Shown: positions 24,817 to 33,141 of the stretch, piece by piece | Numbering within the stretch: position 1 is the first letter of the stretch | Layout of the letters: every line of letters starts with the position of its first letter | From: Ruminococcus sp. | Lineage (GTDB): Bacteria; Bacillota; Clostridia; Oscillospirales; Acutalibacteraceae | Reading direction: 5' to 3' | Length of the DNA stretch: 36,328 nucleotides | NCBI GenBank assembly: GCA_022510945.1 | Contig: JAFLSK010000015.1 | Location: 1-36,328 of the forward strand | Translations under genes and position numbers: made by a program | The notes under the pieces: generated by a model | What the model was told of the DNA's origin: nothing | What the model saw: the letters and a program-made list of their open reading frames with translations, nothing else | The model's database searches: none

Positions 24817-25923
24817 TTAGTCCTCTCTTCTTCTGCGAGAAACGAACATTACGCCTGCAGCTGCGAGCATTACGCCACCGAGTACGAAGAGGATTGTGTC
24901 CTCCTGACCGTCAGAGCCTGCACCGGAACGGTTGCTGCCTGTGGAGCCGCCTGTTGAGCCGCCTGTAGAACCGCCGGTTGAGCCGCCTGTCGAGCCGCCT
25001 GTTGAACCGCCTGTGCTTGAAGCAGTCTTAGCGATATCGTCAGCCTTGCCGCCGTTTGCCTTAACCTTTTTAGCGGTCTCTTCAGCCTTAGTTACGTCAA
25101 CCTTTACATCGCCTGCAGAAGGATTAGCCTTCTTGAATGCAGCAGTAAGGAGCTTGTTCATCTCATCGTAGTCAGCCTTCTGAACAGTGTCGCCCTTCTT
25201 AGCATAGATGTATGTGTAGATAGACTGAATGTCGTCAGCGGACTTTACGCCGAACTCTTTGAACGCCTTAACGAGTGTAGCCTCAGCGTCTACGTTGGGG
25301 CTGTTGAAGTAAGTCGGGAGCCAGTCACCGATAACAGAAACAGCGTTCTCGTTCGCGCATAAAGAAGTACCTACGATGTTACCGATAGATGTGATAACCT
25401 TGTGAGGGCCGTACTTGGTGTTGTTTCTCCAAGCAGCTACCTGAGCTGTCTTCTCGGAGTCAACGGGGTTCTCGATTGTCTCACCTGTGATATAAGCTGT
25501 ATCACCGATGCATTCCTTACCGAAAGTTGTATCGTATGTCTGCGGGCCGTCGGCTGTGCCGATGCTGCTTGCGAAGATTATGCAGTAGTCTGTGCCGTCC
25601 TTCATACCACCGGAAAGTGTTGTGGACTTACTGAGAACGGACATATCGAATGAATAGAGGTTATCCTTAACCTTCTTCATAGCAGTAGCCTTCTGCTTCC
25701 AAGCGTAGAAAGAGTCTCCGCCTCTTTCCCAAATATGGCAGTAGAGTGCTGTTATGTTTTTCCAGCCTGTAGCGTCAAAATAGATGAGGTTGTCAGCACC
25801 TGTAGCTGCGCTGTCTGTGTCTGCGCCGGCGGAGTTGCTAACCTCAGCAGCGGATACGCTGATAACTGCAATGGAAAGAACCATTACAACCGCTAATGCG
25901 ATAGAAACGATTTTCTTTAACAT
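24817..25923 (-). CDS. Cell-surface protein with CBM26-like starch-binding domain
   Basis: Secreted, membrane-anchored protein of 368 residues. Signal peptide ends near VSAAE (26). Residues about 45-200 read LIYFDATGWKNITALYCHIW, then GGDSFYAWKQK and YSFDMS, the aromatic pattern of starch-binding CBM25/26 modules. A helical region follows (about 200-295), then a (STGG)n linker (303-330), a membrane segment (about 342-360) and a RRRR stop. No canonical LPXTG precedes the membrane segment, so anchoring is by the helix or a noncanonical sortase. SD AGGAG precedes the ATG and its promoter at 25974-26002 is vegetative, so it is not part of the ECF set. Next upstream is a cohesin-like protein. Function in starch attachment is inferred from the domain. 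Confidence 0.82.
   Translation of the reverse strand: MLKKIVSIALAVVMVLSIAVISVSAAEVSNSAGADTDSAATGADNLIYFDATGWKNITALYCHIWERGGDSFYAWKQKATAMKKVKDNLYSFDMSVLSKSTTLSGGMKDGTDYCIIFASSIGTADGPQTYDTTFGKECIGDTAYITGETIENPVDSEKTAQVAAWRNNTKYGPHKVITSIGNIVGTSLCANENAVSVIGDWLPTYFNSPNVDAEATLVKAFKEFGVKSADDIQSIYTYIYAKKGDTVQKADYDEMNKLLTAAFKKANPSAGDVKVDVTKAEETAKKVKANGGKADDIAKTASSTGGSTGGSTGGSTGGSTGGSTGGSTGSNRSGAGSDGQEDTILFVLGGVMLAAAGVMFVSRRRRED
24934..25017 (-). repeat. 12-bp coding tandem repeat (Ser-Thr-Gly-Gly)n
   Basis: Seven consecutive 12-bp units encode six STGG and one STGS (residues 303-330), with third-base differences between units. It forms the flexible linker between the exported domain and the membrane anchor and is a likely site of length variation. 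Confidence 0.9.
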
Positions 25924-25973
25924 TTTAAAATCTCCTCCAAAAAAAATTATTAAGACATAGTCCTATTGCATTT

Positions 25974-26002
25974 ATTATACAACATTGGTTACAATTTCGC
26001 AA
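25974..26002 (-). promoter_or_regulatory. Promoter of the CBM26-like gene
   Basis: Minus strand TTGCGA (26002-25997), 17 bp, TATAAT (25979-25974). Confidence 0.65.
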
Positions 26003-26092
26003 CAAAAAAAGTTTTAATTTGGCGTGGCGAATTGCACAAAGATTGCGTCCCTTCTTTGAGCAACATTCACAAAGCTTAGGCGGATTAACAAC

Positions 26093-26122
26093 AAAAAAAC
26101 TCCGCCGAACATTTCGGCGGAG
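26093..26122 (-). terminator. Terminator of the cohesin-like gene
   Basis: CTCCGCCGAA pairs perfectly with TTCGGCGGAG over a three-base loop; seven T residues follow on the minus strand. Confidence 0.92.
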
Positions 26123-26135
26123 CAAAAGTTACATT

Positions 26136-26921
26136 TTATTTATCCTCAGGCTTTTTTACAAAGCGGTTTCGGAGAATTATTACGGCGATAATCGCAAGAA
26201 CTACGACTATAATGCTGACAACAGTTACGATAGTCATAACGTTGTTTCCGCCTTTGTTTACGTCGATAACATCCGAATCTGTAACCGACGCGCCCGTAGC
26301 GCCCGTTACGGCAACGTGATCTTCACCCGAGCCGTTCTGCTCGCCTTTACCGTCGGCATAGTTTACAAAGCTTCCCTGATACTGATTTTGCAGGTCGGAG
26401 TCTGAGACAATAAGCGGAGACGCACCTTTGACAACAACCTCGCCGTTTACGGCAATATCATTGGTGAGGGTAAAGCTCTTGAGGTACGTCACGTCTGAGC
26501 CGTACATCTCGGTGATGAAGTATGTAATCGCGGTTTCGCCCGCCTTTTTCACCTTAAAATCAACTGTTACGAGCGGAGCCGTTTTTGTAAAATCAGCAAG
26601 ATTCATAACGTCCGTCCAGGTAAACAGGATAACGTCGGCGATACCGGCGTTGCTTACAACACCGTTCATATTAGGGAAGTCGAGCGAGTCAGCATCGACC
26701 TCGAGGTACTCGCTGTCGTACATAAACTGCATCTGTATACCCTCTAACTCCTCGGTGCAATCGCCCATATTCAGTGTGTAGGTAACAGTGTCGCCTTCTA
26801 CAGCAACAGCGTCCTCGTTGATTGTAAGCTCGCCCTTAGCGGCAAACGCGGTGACTACGCTCAGAGAAAGGCACAATACCGCAAGCACGGCGGCGAAGGA
26901 AATTTTAAATAATTTTTTCAT
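26136..26921 (-). CDS. Membrane-anchored cohesin-like protein
   Basis: Exported protein of 261 residues. Signal peptide (1-27, ending TAFAA), then a single beta-sandwich domain (about 30-165) with the cohesin-type pattern: VEGDTVTYTLNM, LEGIQMQFMYDSEYLEV, FPNMNGVVSN, ILFTWTD, LVTVDFKVKKAG. A short acidic linker leads to a membrane helix (about 228-250) and a basic tail. One cohesin with a membrane anchor would attach a dockerin-bearing enzyme to the cell, as in R. bromii amylosomes; no dockerin is encoded in this window. I chose the ATG at 26921; the ORF extension begins at a TTG upstream. The ribosome site (GAGA) is weak. Confidence 0.72.
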   Translation of the reverse strand: MKKLFKISFAAVLAVLCLSLSVVTAFAAKGELTINEDAVAVEGDTVTYTLNMGDCTEELEGIQMQFMYDSEYLEVDADSLDFPNMNGVVSNAGIADVILFTWTDVMNLADFTKTAPLVTVDFKVKKAGETAITYFITEMYGSDVTYLKSFTLTNDIAVNGEVVVKGASPLIVSDSDLQNQYQGSFVNYADGKGEQNGSGEDHVAVTGATGASVTDSDVIDVNKGGNNVMTIVTVVSIIVVVLAIIAVIILRNRFVKKPEDK

Positions 26922-26954
26922 ATCAAATCTCAACTTTCTTAAATAGATAGTTTA

Positions 26955-26983
26955 ATTATAAAACATTTAAATAAAAATTTCAA
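26955..26983 (-). promoter_or_regulatory. Promoter of the cohesin-like gene
   Basis: Minus strand TTGAAA (26983-26978), 17 bp, TATAAT (26960-26955), with no sign of the ECF element. Confidence 0.7.
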
Positions 26984-27000
26984 CGTTAATTTTAAAAAGG

Positions 27001-27025
27001 AAAAAGGCCCTCATAAAGAGGGCCT
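27001..27025 (-). terminator. Terminator of the small membrane protein gene
   Basis: AGGCCCTC pairs perfectly with GAGGGCCT over a five-base loop; TTTTTCC follows on the minus strand. Confidence 0.88.
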
Positions 27026-27031
27026 GAATGA

Positions 27032-27220
27032 TTAGTCATGCTTTTCATGTGCAAGGTACACGGGCACACACGCGGCTGCTACGAAAATAAGCAACATAAC
27101 CTCCGCTACTGCGCCGCTACTGCCTACGTCGCCCCCTAAGAGGGCAAATATAACGTACATCACTGCAATAAGGCAGAGTACAAGCACAAGGCTGACCGCC
27201 TTGATATGTTTCTGCAACAT
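27032..27220 (-). CDS. Small two-helix membrane protein, unknown function
   Basis: 62 residues with a short basic start, membrane helices at about 8-29 and 36-57, and a polar end (LAHEKHD). It is a real gene: GGAGGAAGG stands before the ATG, a consensus promoter (27268-27296) lies 50 bases upstream and a terminator follows. I do not recognise a family. Confidence 0.75.
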   Translation of the reverse strand: MLQKHIKAVSLVLVLCLIAVMYVIFALLGGDVGSSGAVAEVMLLIFVAAACVPVYLAHEKHD

Positions 27221-27267
27221 AACCTTCCTCCGTTTTCACACACACTTCATCCCTAACGGTGTGGTCT

Positions 27268-27296
27268 ATTATAATTCGCTTGGAGAATAAAGTCAA
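27268..27296 (-). promoter_or_regulatory. Strong promoter of the small membrane protein gene
   Basis: Minus strand TTGACT (27296-27291), 17 bp, TATAAT (27273-27268): close to consensus, suggesting high expression. Confidence 0.75.
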
Positions 27297-27385
27297 TCAC
27301 AATTACAAGATTTAAATTGTACGTTACAAGATTGTAAAAATAGCGACAAATTATTCTATCGAAAATAAAAATACACCAAAAGTAT

Positions 27386-28396
27386 TTATTCGTAGCCGTT
27401 TTTGTTATTACTCTGCCAATTCCAGCTGTCGCGGCACATATCCTCTAAATTCTTCTCCGCTTTCCAGCCGAGTATCTTGTACGCCTTGTCAGCGTTAGCG
27501 TAGCACTCGGCGATGTCGCCGGGCCTGCGCGGCTTAATCACATACGGAATGTCGATATTATTAACCTTCATAAAGTTATTTACGATATCGAGCACGCTGT
27601 AGCCGACGCCGGTACCGATGTTGAAAATCTCCGTACCCTTGTGCTGTGCCGCATAGTCGATAGCCTTAACGTGAGCCTTGGCGAGGTCGACAACGTGGAT
27701 ATAGTCGCGCACACCCGTTCCGTCGGGGGTCGGATAATCGTCACCAAACACGCCGAGCTGCTCCAGCTTACCCGCTGCAACCTGTGTGATATACGGCATA
27801 AGGTTGTTGGGGATTCCGTTCGGGTTCTCGCCGATTCTTCCGCTTTCGTGAGCGCCAATCGGGTTGAAATATCTAAGAAGAACAACGGAGAGATTTTCGT
27901 CAGCCGCTGCTGTGTCCGTCAGAATCTGCTCGTTCATCAGCTTTGTCCAGCCGTAGGGGTTGGTGCAGCCCGTGGGCATACCCTCAACGAGCGGAACAGT
28001 CTCGGGGATACCGTAAACCGTAGCCGAAGAGCTGAACACAAAGTTGTTCACGCCGTACTTCTTCATAACCTCGAGCAATACGAGGGTTGAGTCGATATTG
28101 TTGCGGTAGTAGCGCAGAGGAATAGCGCAGCTCTCGCCCACCGCCTTAAGGCCTGCGAAGTGAATAACAGCGTCGAAGTCGTTTTCGGAGAACATCTTGT
28201 CAACCGCTGCCTTGTCGCAAACGTCAATTTCATAAACAGGAACAGTAGCGCCCGTGATTTCCTCGACGCGGCGCACCGCCTCGGGACAGCTGTTGTCGTA
28301 ATTGTCGGCGATTACGGGAGTGTGGCCCGCGTTAATAAGCTCAACGCAGGTATGCGAGCCGATATATCCTGCTCCGCCTGTGAGTAATACTTTCAT
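27386..28396 (-). CDS. galE: UDP-glucose 4-epimerase
   Basis: Interconverts UDP-glucose and UDP-galactose using bound NAD. 336 residues, normal for GalE. The Rossmann motif GGAGYIGSHTCVEL starts at residue 7, FAGLKAVGES is present, and the catalytic Ser/Tyr/Lys set is FSSSATVYG with NPYGWTKLMNEQ. Family stretch YFNPIGAHESGRIGE and the C-terminal RPGDIAECYA are seen. It follows a cyclophilin gene by only 9 bases, so the two share a transcript. It supplies UDP-galactose for polysaccharide or galactose use. No clear terminator was found in 27297-27385. Confidence 0.97.
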   Translation of the reverse strand: MKVLLTGGAGYIGSHTCVELINAGHTPVIADNYDNSCPEAVRRVEEITGATVPVYEIDVCDKAAVDKMFSENDFDAVIHFAGLKAVGESCAIPLRYYRNNIDSTLVLLEVMKKYGVNNFVFSSSATVYGIPETVPLVEGMPTGCTNPYGWTKLMNEQILTDTAAADENLSVVLLRYFNPIGAHESGRIGENPNGIPNNLMPYITQVAAGKLEQLGVFGDDYPTPDGTGVRDYIHVVDLAKAHVKAIDYAAQHKGTEIFNIGTGVGYSVLDIVNNFMKVNNIDIPYVIKPRRPGDIAECYANADKAYKILGWKAEKNLEDMCRDSWNWQSNNKNGYE

Positions 28397-28405
28397 AACG
28401 TCACC

Positions 28406-28924
28406 TTACGCTTTCTCGGGTTCGGGATAATCCACACCGAATGTCTCGACGGTTACCTTTTCCATAATCTGAGGATCGAGCGGCTTGTCGGAGAAGTCCG
28501 TGTCGCACTCGGCAATCTCGTCGACAACGTCCATACCCTCAATAACCTTGCCGAATGCGGCGTACTGACCGTCGAGGTGAGGAGCTGTTTTGTGCATAAT
28601 AAAGAACTGCGAGCCTGCGCTGTCGGGCATCATCGAACGCGCCATAGAAAGCACGCCCTCGGTATGTTTGAGGGTGTTTGCAAAGCCGTTCTGCATAAAC
28701 TCGCCCGCGATATGGTAACCCGGGCCGCCCATACCCGTGCCCTCAGGACAACCGCCCTGAATCATAAATCCGTAAATCACACGGTGGAAGGTGAGTCCGT
28801 CGTAAAAGCCCTTGTTTATAAGGCTTATGAAATTATTAACTGTATTCGGAGCGATTTCGGGGTAAAGCTCCGCCTTGATAGTTTTGCCGGTGTTTGTCGT
28901 AATCGTAACAATAGGATTGCTCAA
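28406..28924 (-). CDS. Peptidyl-prolyl cis-trans isomerase, cyclophilin type
   Basis: Prolyl isomerase of 172 residues without a signal peptide, so cytoplasmic. The cyclophilin core is clear: YDGLTFHRVIYGFMIQGGCPEGTGMGGPGY with the catalytic Arg, EGVLSMAR, SAGSQFFIMH and LDGQYAAFGKVIEGMDVV. The reading frame begins at a TTG (28924) with AGGAAG at good spacing; no ATG is available near, so a TTG start is the best choice. First gene of an operon with galE, promoter at 28958-28986. Confidence 0.95.
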   Translation of the reverse strand: MSNPIVTITTNTGKTIKAELYPEIAPNTVNNFISLINKGFYDGLTFHRVIYGFMIQGGCPEGTGMGGPGYHIAGEFMQNGFANTLKHTEGVLSMARSMMPDSAGSQFFIMHKTAPHLDGQYAAFGKVIEGMDVVDEIAECDTDFSDKPLDPQIMEKVTVETFGVDYPEPEKA

Positions 28925-28957
28925 ATCAATCTTCCTTTCGGTTTAGGTGTTGTGACT

Positions 28958-28986
28958 ATTTTATAATATTTTGCTAAAATTATCAA
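28958..28986 (-). promoter_or_regulatory. Promoter of the cyclophilin-galE operon
   Basis: Minus strand TTGATA (28986-28981), 17 bp, TAAAAT (28963-28958). Confidence 0.65.
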
Positions 28987-28993
28987 GTTTCAT

Positions 28994-29032
28994 TTGTAAT
29001 TTTGTAATAAGTATGGTATTATAACTATAATA
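28994..29032 (+). promoter_or_regulatory. Promoter and palindromic operator of the DtxR-family gene
   Basis: TTGTAA (28994-28999), 17 bp, TATTAT (29017-29022). The palindrome TATTATA-AC-TATAATA (29017-29032) covers the -10 box. Its position fits autoregulation by the encoded metalloregulator, though its AT-only content means it could be partly chance. Confidence 0.5.
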
Positions 29033-29057
29033 ACACTTAATTTCAGAGGCAATTTTT

Positions 29058-29450
29058 ATGAAAATAAAAGAATCCGCAGAAGATTATCTTGAAAATATAT
29101 TGATTCTCAGCAAGACAAAGGAGCGCGTGCGCTCAATCGACATCGTTAAGCGTATGGAGCTCAGCAAGCCGAGCGTAAGCGTGGCGATGAAAAAGCTCAG
29201 GGAAAACGGTTTTATCAATATGGACAGCGAGGGCTTTATCACCCTGTGCGACAGCGGCAGGGAAATTGCCGAGAAGATTTACGAGCGGCACGAGTTTATT
29301 TCGCAGTGGCTCGAGGACCTCGGCGTGAGCGGCGAGACCGCGCTCTCGGACGCGTGCAGGATTGAGCACGTTCTCTCGGACGAAACCTTCGCCGCAATTA
29401 AAAAGAAATACAGCGGAAGAAAATGCCGCGGCTGCGACGGCTGTAAATAA
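29058..29450 (+). CDS. DtxR/MntR-family metal-dependent regulator, short form
   Basis: Transcription regulator of 130 residues. An N-terminal winged helix (about 5-65: AEDYLENILIL, IVKRMELSKPSVSVAMKKL) is followed by the metal-binding and dimer region with RHEFISQWLEDLGV and ACRIEHVLSDETF, which carry the His, Glu and Cys ligands of the family. The C-terminal SH3 domain of DtxR is absent, as in MntR. Unusual: the protein ends in a cysteine cluster KCRGCDGCK, a possible extra metal site. Monocistronic with its own promoter and terminator; no metal transporter is adjacent, so the metal (Fe or Mn) is not clear. Confidence 0.9.
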   Translation: MKIKESAEDYLENILILSKTKERVRSIDIVKRMELSKPSVSVAMKKLRENGFINMDSEGFITLCDSGREIAEKIYERHEFISQWLEDLGVSGETALSDACRIEHVLSDETFAAIKKKYSGRKCRGCDGCK

Positions 29451-29458
29451 GCACTAAC

Positions 29459-29481
29459 GCCCCGATTAGTCGGGGCATTTT
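29459..29481 (+). terminator. Terminator of the DtxR-family gene
   Basis: GCCCCGA pairs with TCGGGGC over TTAG, followed by ATTTTTATT. Confidence 0.9.
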
Positions 29482-29497
29482 TATTAGCAAACACAGC

Positions 29498-29525
29498 AAC
29501 GCCCACCGATTTCTCGGTGGGCGTT
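29498..29525 (-). terminator. Hairpin terminator downstream of the repeat surface protein gene
   Basis: AACGCCCACCGA pairs perfectly over 12 bp with its complement (loop TTTC). The minus-strand tail TTGCTGTGTTTGC is only moderately T-rich. Confidence 0.65.
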
Positions 29526-29569
29526 GCCGTTTGAAAACATATAGGGGAAATGGATTCAGAGCAATGGGA

Positions 29570-32500
29570 TTATTTAACTTTTACCTTAAGCGAAAGGCTC
29601 TTGCCGTTTACATAGATTGTAAGGTTGGTCTTTCCCTTTTTGAGGCCTTTCACGGTGAGAGTCTTGGCGGTTTTTTTAGAGGTTATTTTAGCATATTTTG
29701 TGTCTTTGTAGATGTTATCTATGCCCTTAACCTTACCAACAATCTGCACCTTGACTTTACTGCCCTTTTTGACAGTTACGGATTTAATGGTATTGCCCGC
29801 ATTATCAGCAAACTCGGGGTCTCTCTTAACTTTAACCTTAAAGCTGTACTTCGTGCCGTTCTTTTTCTTGACGGTAATCTTAGCCGTGCCCTTCTTCATT
29901 GCGACGAGCTGCTTTTTGCCGTTCTTGTCCTTAATAACCTTTACAACCTTCGGTTTGGAACTCGTCACCTTTATGCTTTTTCCGTTTAATTCCGAATATG
30001 TTATTCCGGGTATCAGCGAAACAATATTCTCACGAAGCTTTGCAACATACTCAACTTTGTCGAGAGTTTTGGATATAGTCTTAAGATGTTTCTTTGTGAT
30101 TACACCCTTTTTGAATGCTTTAGCTAAATCGTACGTCTTCTCCTTATTTGCATCAAAGATATACACCTCATATCCGCTGCCGTTAGCAATATAAATATAC
30201 TTGTCAATATATTCGATAGTAACAACACTAAGCGACGCCTGAGGAACGTGGTGCACGAGATACAGACCGCTCTTGAGCTTTTTGAACACATCGACCTCAA
30301 AATCGTCGGGATTTTTGTCCTTCTGATTTTTAGCGAGGAACTGCTTATATTTACCGAGCGGAGTGTTGTCGGGTATTCTCGGACAAGTTGTCGGGGGATT
30401 GGTCGGTGTGGTAGTGTCGGGTTCGGTGGGGATAGTTGTGTCGGGCTGGGTAGTTTCAGGTTCCTTTTTAGTTATTGTGAATATATAGGGAAGTTTATTT
30501 GCTCTTACAAGTTCAACGACCTTCTCAATATCGACAATCTCGTTCTTGTATGCCTCGTCGAGGTTGTAAACCTTGCCGTTACCGATAATGAACAGACCTA
30601 AGTCCTCGGAAGACGCAACGCCCCATTGTCCGCCATATTCATAGAAAATATAGTCGCCGTACTCAAACTCCTGAAGCCAATCGCAAACCAAACTGGGGAT
30701 ATTGTAGTAGAGATTGTATCCATCTGCGACCTCACCGAGGCTGACAATATCGCGGAAAAATTTACCGTAGCGCTCCTCCATAAGCTGAGCCGCTGTCGAG
30801 GGGGTAACCTTGAACTTATGCTCTGCGGGAGCATTTTTAATAAGGTCAACAATGTCGCTTACATTGTATTTGTCCTTTACTTCTTCAAACCTGTTGAAGG
30901 TGCCGTTGTCATAATACACATACAATCCCGCGCCTGAAATATTGTCGGTGGCAGGCGACCAGATTGTGTACTCGCCGAGTGTAATATCGCTACCCTCTAT
31001 AGGTTGCATAAGGTGATAACCGTAAATCAATTTAGTATGGATGGAGAGGTTCCCAAGTTCAGCGTAATCTATAAGCGGCAAACCATAGTCCGCGGTATGG
31101 TATAATTCATAGAGGTAATCAAGGAATTTTTCCTTAAGCGTCTTTTTAGGAGTAGTTGAAGGCTGCTGAACGGTCGAGGGTTCTGTCTTCTCGGGTGTTT
31201 TCACAACCTTAAAGGTGTAGTCGATATCCTGTGCATTTATCAACTCGACTATTTTGTCCATACTAAAGTCCGGATATTCACTGGCTTCTTCAAGGTTAAA
31301 TATCCTTCCGTTGCCTACCACGTAGAGACCTAAATCCTCGGGAATCATTGAGCCTACCTGACCGCCACTCTCTATAAAGGTATAGCCGCCGTACTCGAAC
31401 GTGAGAACCCATGTGCAAATCAACTCGGGCTGATTGTAGTAGAGGCGATATGTGGTGTAAACGCTGCCGAGGTCGACGAGGTTGAACTTTCTGCCGTTGT
31501 AGCGCTTTTCGAGCTGAGCCTCAACATCTTCTATATTGATGATTTTGAAGCTATATCCGCTTCTTGTTTTAAGAAGCGCAACCGCTGTTTCTATATCGGT
31601 AATACCCTTTTCGATAGCCTCGGAGAGGAACATCTTATCGTCGCCCTTTTGGACATATAAGCCGAGGTTTTCTTCTCCTTCGCCGTTGAAATGAGTAAAG
31701 GTATACTTGCCGTAAACAACGTCGAAGACTCTCATCCACGGCAATGGTGGGTAATGCCAATAATACAGCTTATATCCGTCCTTTAACTCGCCGATTTCGT
31801 AAGTACCGGCTATTTCAAAAGGCTCACTGCCCGTAGTGGGCTGAGTTGTGTCGGGCTCGTTATTTTCGTCAACTGATACAGAGAAGTGGAACGGAATGTT
31901 ATTACTCGACTTTATAAGCTCGACAACCTTGTCAATATCTGTCATATTTACGCAGAACGCGTCAGACAAGCTGTATACAGTGCCGTTTCCGATGATGTAA
32001 AGTCCGAGCGACTCCTCGTGCTCGCTGAGATACTGAGTGAAAACATATTTTCCGAATTTCACCTCAAACTTCTGTTCCCACGGCGGGTTGTAATCGAGCT
32101 GATAATAAAGCTTATAGCCTACTATAACCTCGCCGAGTTCGTAGATTGGGAATTGATTTTCGGGTTTTTTGGTGCGCTGAACGAGAAGCTCCCTGTCAGT
32201 TTTTGCATCGGTCGGGGTTGTGTTTTCGGTCGGGATACACGAGCCTGTCTCTTTAGGGTCTGTATTATTAGATACAGGCTCCGTCGGGTCGTTTCCAGTG
32301 GGAGTTTTCTCAACATAAAAACTGTAGTCTATGTCCTTCGCTTTTATCAGCTTGACAATTATATCCATACTTAATTTAGGATTTTTGTCGGCTTCTTCGA
32401 GGTTATACACCTCTCCGTTGCCTACCACATAGAGTCCTAAATCCTCGGGAATATCAGAGCCTATCTGACCTCCGTATTCCGTGAATGTATAGCCGCTGTA

Positions 32501-33028
32501 CTCAAACTTAAGAACCCAACAGCAAATCATTTCGGGAACATTGTAGTAGAGGTGGTATTGTGAGCTAATGCCACCGAGGTCGACGAGGTTGAACTTTCTG
32601 CCGTTGTAGCGCTTTTCTAACGCGGCATACACATCGTCCATATTGGTGATATAGAACGGATAACCAATATCGTTTCTGGATTTGATAAGCGCAACCGCTG
32701 TGTCAATATCGGTGATACCCCTTTCAATAGCCTCGGAGAGGAACATCTTCTCGTCGCCCTTAGCTACGAATAAGCCATGTCCCCTTTCGCCTTCGTTGGT
32801 AGAGGTAAAGGTGTACTTGCCGTAAACTACGTCGAAGTATTCCTCCCACGTCACCGGTTCTATGCCGTTAAAATAAAGCTTGTAGCCGTCGTTCAGCTCG
32901 CCGATTTCACAAGGAAACTCGGTTACAGCGGTCGACTCTTTGGAATTACTTGCTGCCGATACGCCTATCGCGGGTAGTGCGGAAAACAGCATAATGCACG
33001 CGAGAAATAGTGCTGTAATTTTTTTCAT
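29570..33028 (-). CDS. Large secreted protein with seven LGE/GY-LYY repeats and BIG2-like tail
   Basis: Secreted protein of 1152 residues with a signal peptide (1-25). It is built of about seven ~95-110-residue repeats, each with a start like IGELNDGYKLYY, a middle FEYGGYTF, then EDLGLYVVGNGEVYNLEEA and an ending ..VELIKA..I.Y.F.V. Repeats 1-2 and 4-5 are a duplicated pair joined by EKRYNGRKFNLVDLG. Thr/Pro linkers (EPDTTTPTNPP) separate groups. The C-terminal quarter is very basic with BIG2-like strands (SSKPKVVKVIKDK, KKGTAKITVKKKNG). The same repeat occurs once in the neighbouring 33142-34734 protein. No LPXTG or membrane anchor. Controlled by an ECF promoter at 33086-33118. The repeat family is not one I can name. 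Confidence 0.85.
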   Translation of the reverse strand: MKKITALFLACIMLFSALPAIGVSAASNSKESTAVTEFPCEIGELNDGYKLYFNGIEPVTWEEYFDVVYGKYTFTSTNEGERGHGLFVAKGDEKMFLSEAIERGITDIDTAVALIKSRNDIGYPFYITNMDDVYAALEKRYNGRKFNLVDLGGISSQYHLYYNVPEMICCWVLKFEYSGYTFTEYGGQIGSDIPEDLGLYVVGNGEVYNLEEADKNPKLSMDIIVKLIKAKDIDYSFYVEKTPTGNDPTEPVSNNTDPKETGSCIPTENTTPTDAKTDRELLVQRTKKPENQFPIYELGEVIVGYKLYYQLDYNPPWEQKFEVKFGKYVFTQYLSEHEESLGLYIIGNGTVYSLSDAFCVNMTDIDKVVELIKSSNNIPFHFSVSVDENNEPDTTQPTTGSEPFEIAGTYEIGELKDGYKLYYWHYPPLPWMRVFDVVYGKYTFTHFNGEGEENLGLYVQKGDDKMFLSEAIEKGITDIETAVALLKTRSGYSFKIINIEDVEAQLEKRYNGRKFNLVDLGSVYTTYRLYYNQPELICTWVLTFEYGGYTFIESGGQVGSMIPEDLGLYVVGNGRIFNLEEASEYPDFSMDKIVELINAQDIDYTFKVVKTPEKTEPSTVQQPSTTPKKTLKEKFLDYLYELYHTADYGLPLIDYAELGNLSIHTKLIYGYHLMQPIEGSDITLGEYTIWSPATDNISGAGLYVYYDNGTFNRFEEVKDKYNVSDIVDLIKNAPAEHKFKVTPSTAAQLMEERYGKFFRDIVSLGEVADGYNLYYNIPSLVCDWLQEFEYGDYIFYEYGGQWGVASSEDLGLFIIGNGKVYNLDEAYKNEIVDIEKVVELVRANKLPYIFTITKKEPETTQPDTTIPTEPDTTTPTNPPTTCPRIPDNTPLGKYKQFLAKNQKDKNPDDFEVDVFKKLKSGLYLVHHVPQASLSVVTIEYIDKYIYIANGSGYEVYIFDANKEKTYDLAKAFKKGVITKKHLKTISKTLDKVEYVAKLRENIVSLIPGITYSELNGKSIKVTSSKPKVVKVIKDKNGKKQLVAMKKGTAKITVKKKNGTKYSFKVKVKRDPEFADNAGNTIKSVTVKKGSKVKVQIVGKVKGIDNIYKDTKYAKITSKKTAKTLTVKGLKKGKTNLTIYVNGKSLSLKVKVK

Positions 33029-33085
33029 TTTTATCTCTCCTTTTCGGTGGATTTTAAGTTTTGCATTTTCAAAACCTTCTATTAT

Positions 33086-33118
33086 CTATAACTCTTCTAA
33101 ATCTATTTTTGTGACAGG
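33086..33118 (-). promoter_or_regulatory. ECF-type promoter, copy 2
   Basis: Minus strand CCTGTCACAAAA (33118-33107), 14 bp, GTTATAG (33092-33086), about 50 bases before the start of the repeat protein gene and just after the stop of the sigma operon's last gene. A/T tracts lie upstream. Confidence 0.85.
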
Positions 33119-33141
33119 TTTTGTAAATTTTTTTAAAATTT

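Noticed and set aside
24934..25017. Regular 12-bp repeats, at first sight CRISPR- or minisatellite-like
   Set aside because: They are in frame within a real gene and encode a (STGG)n linker; there are no spacers.
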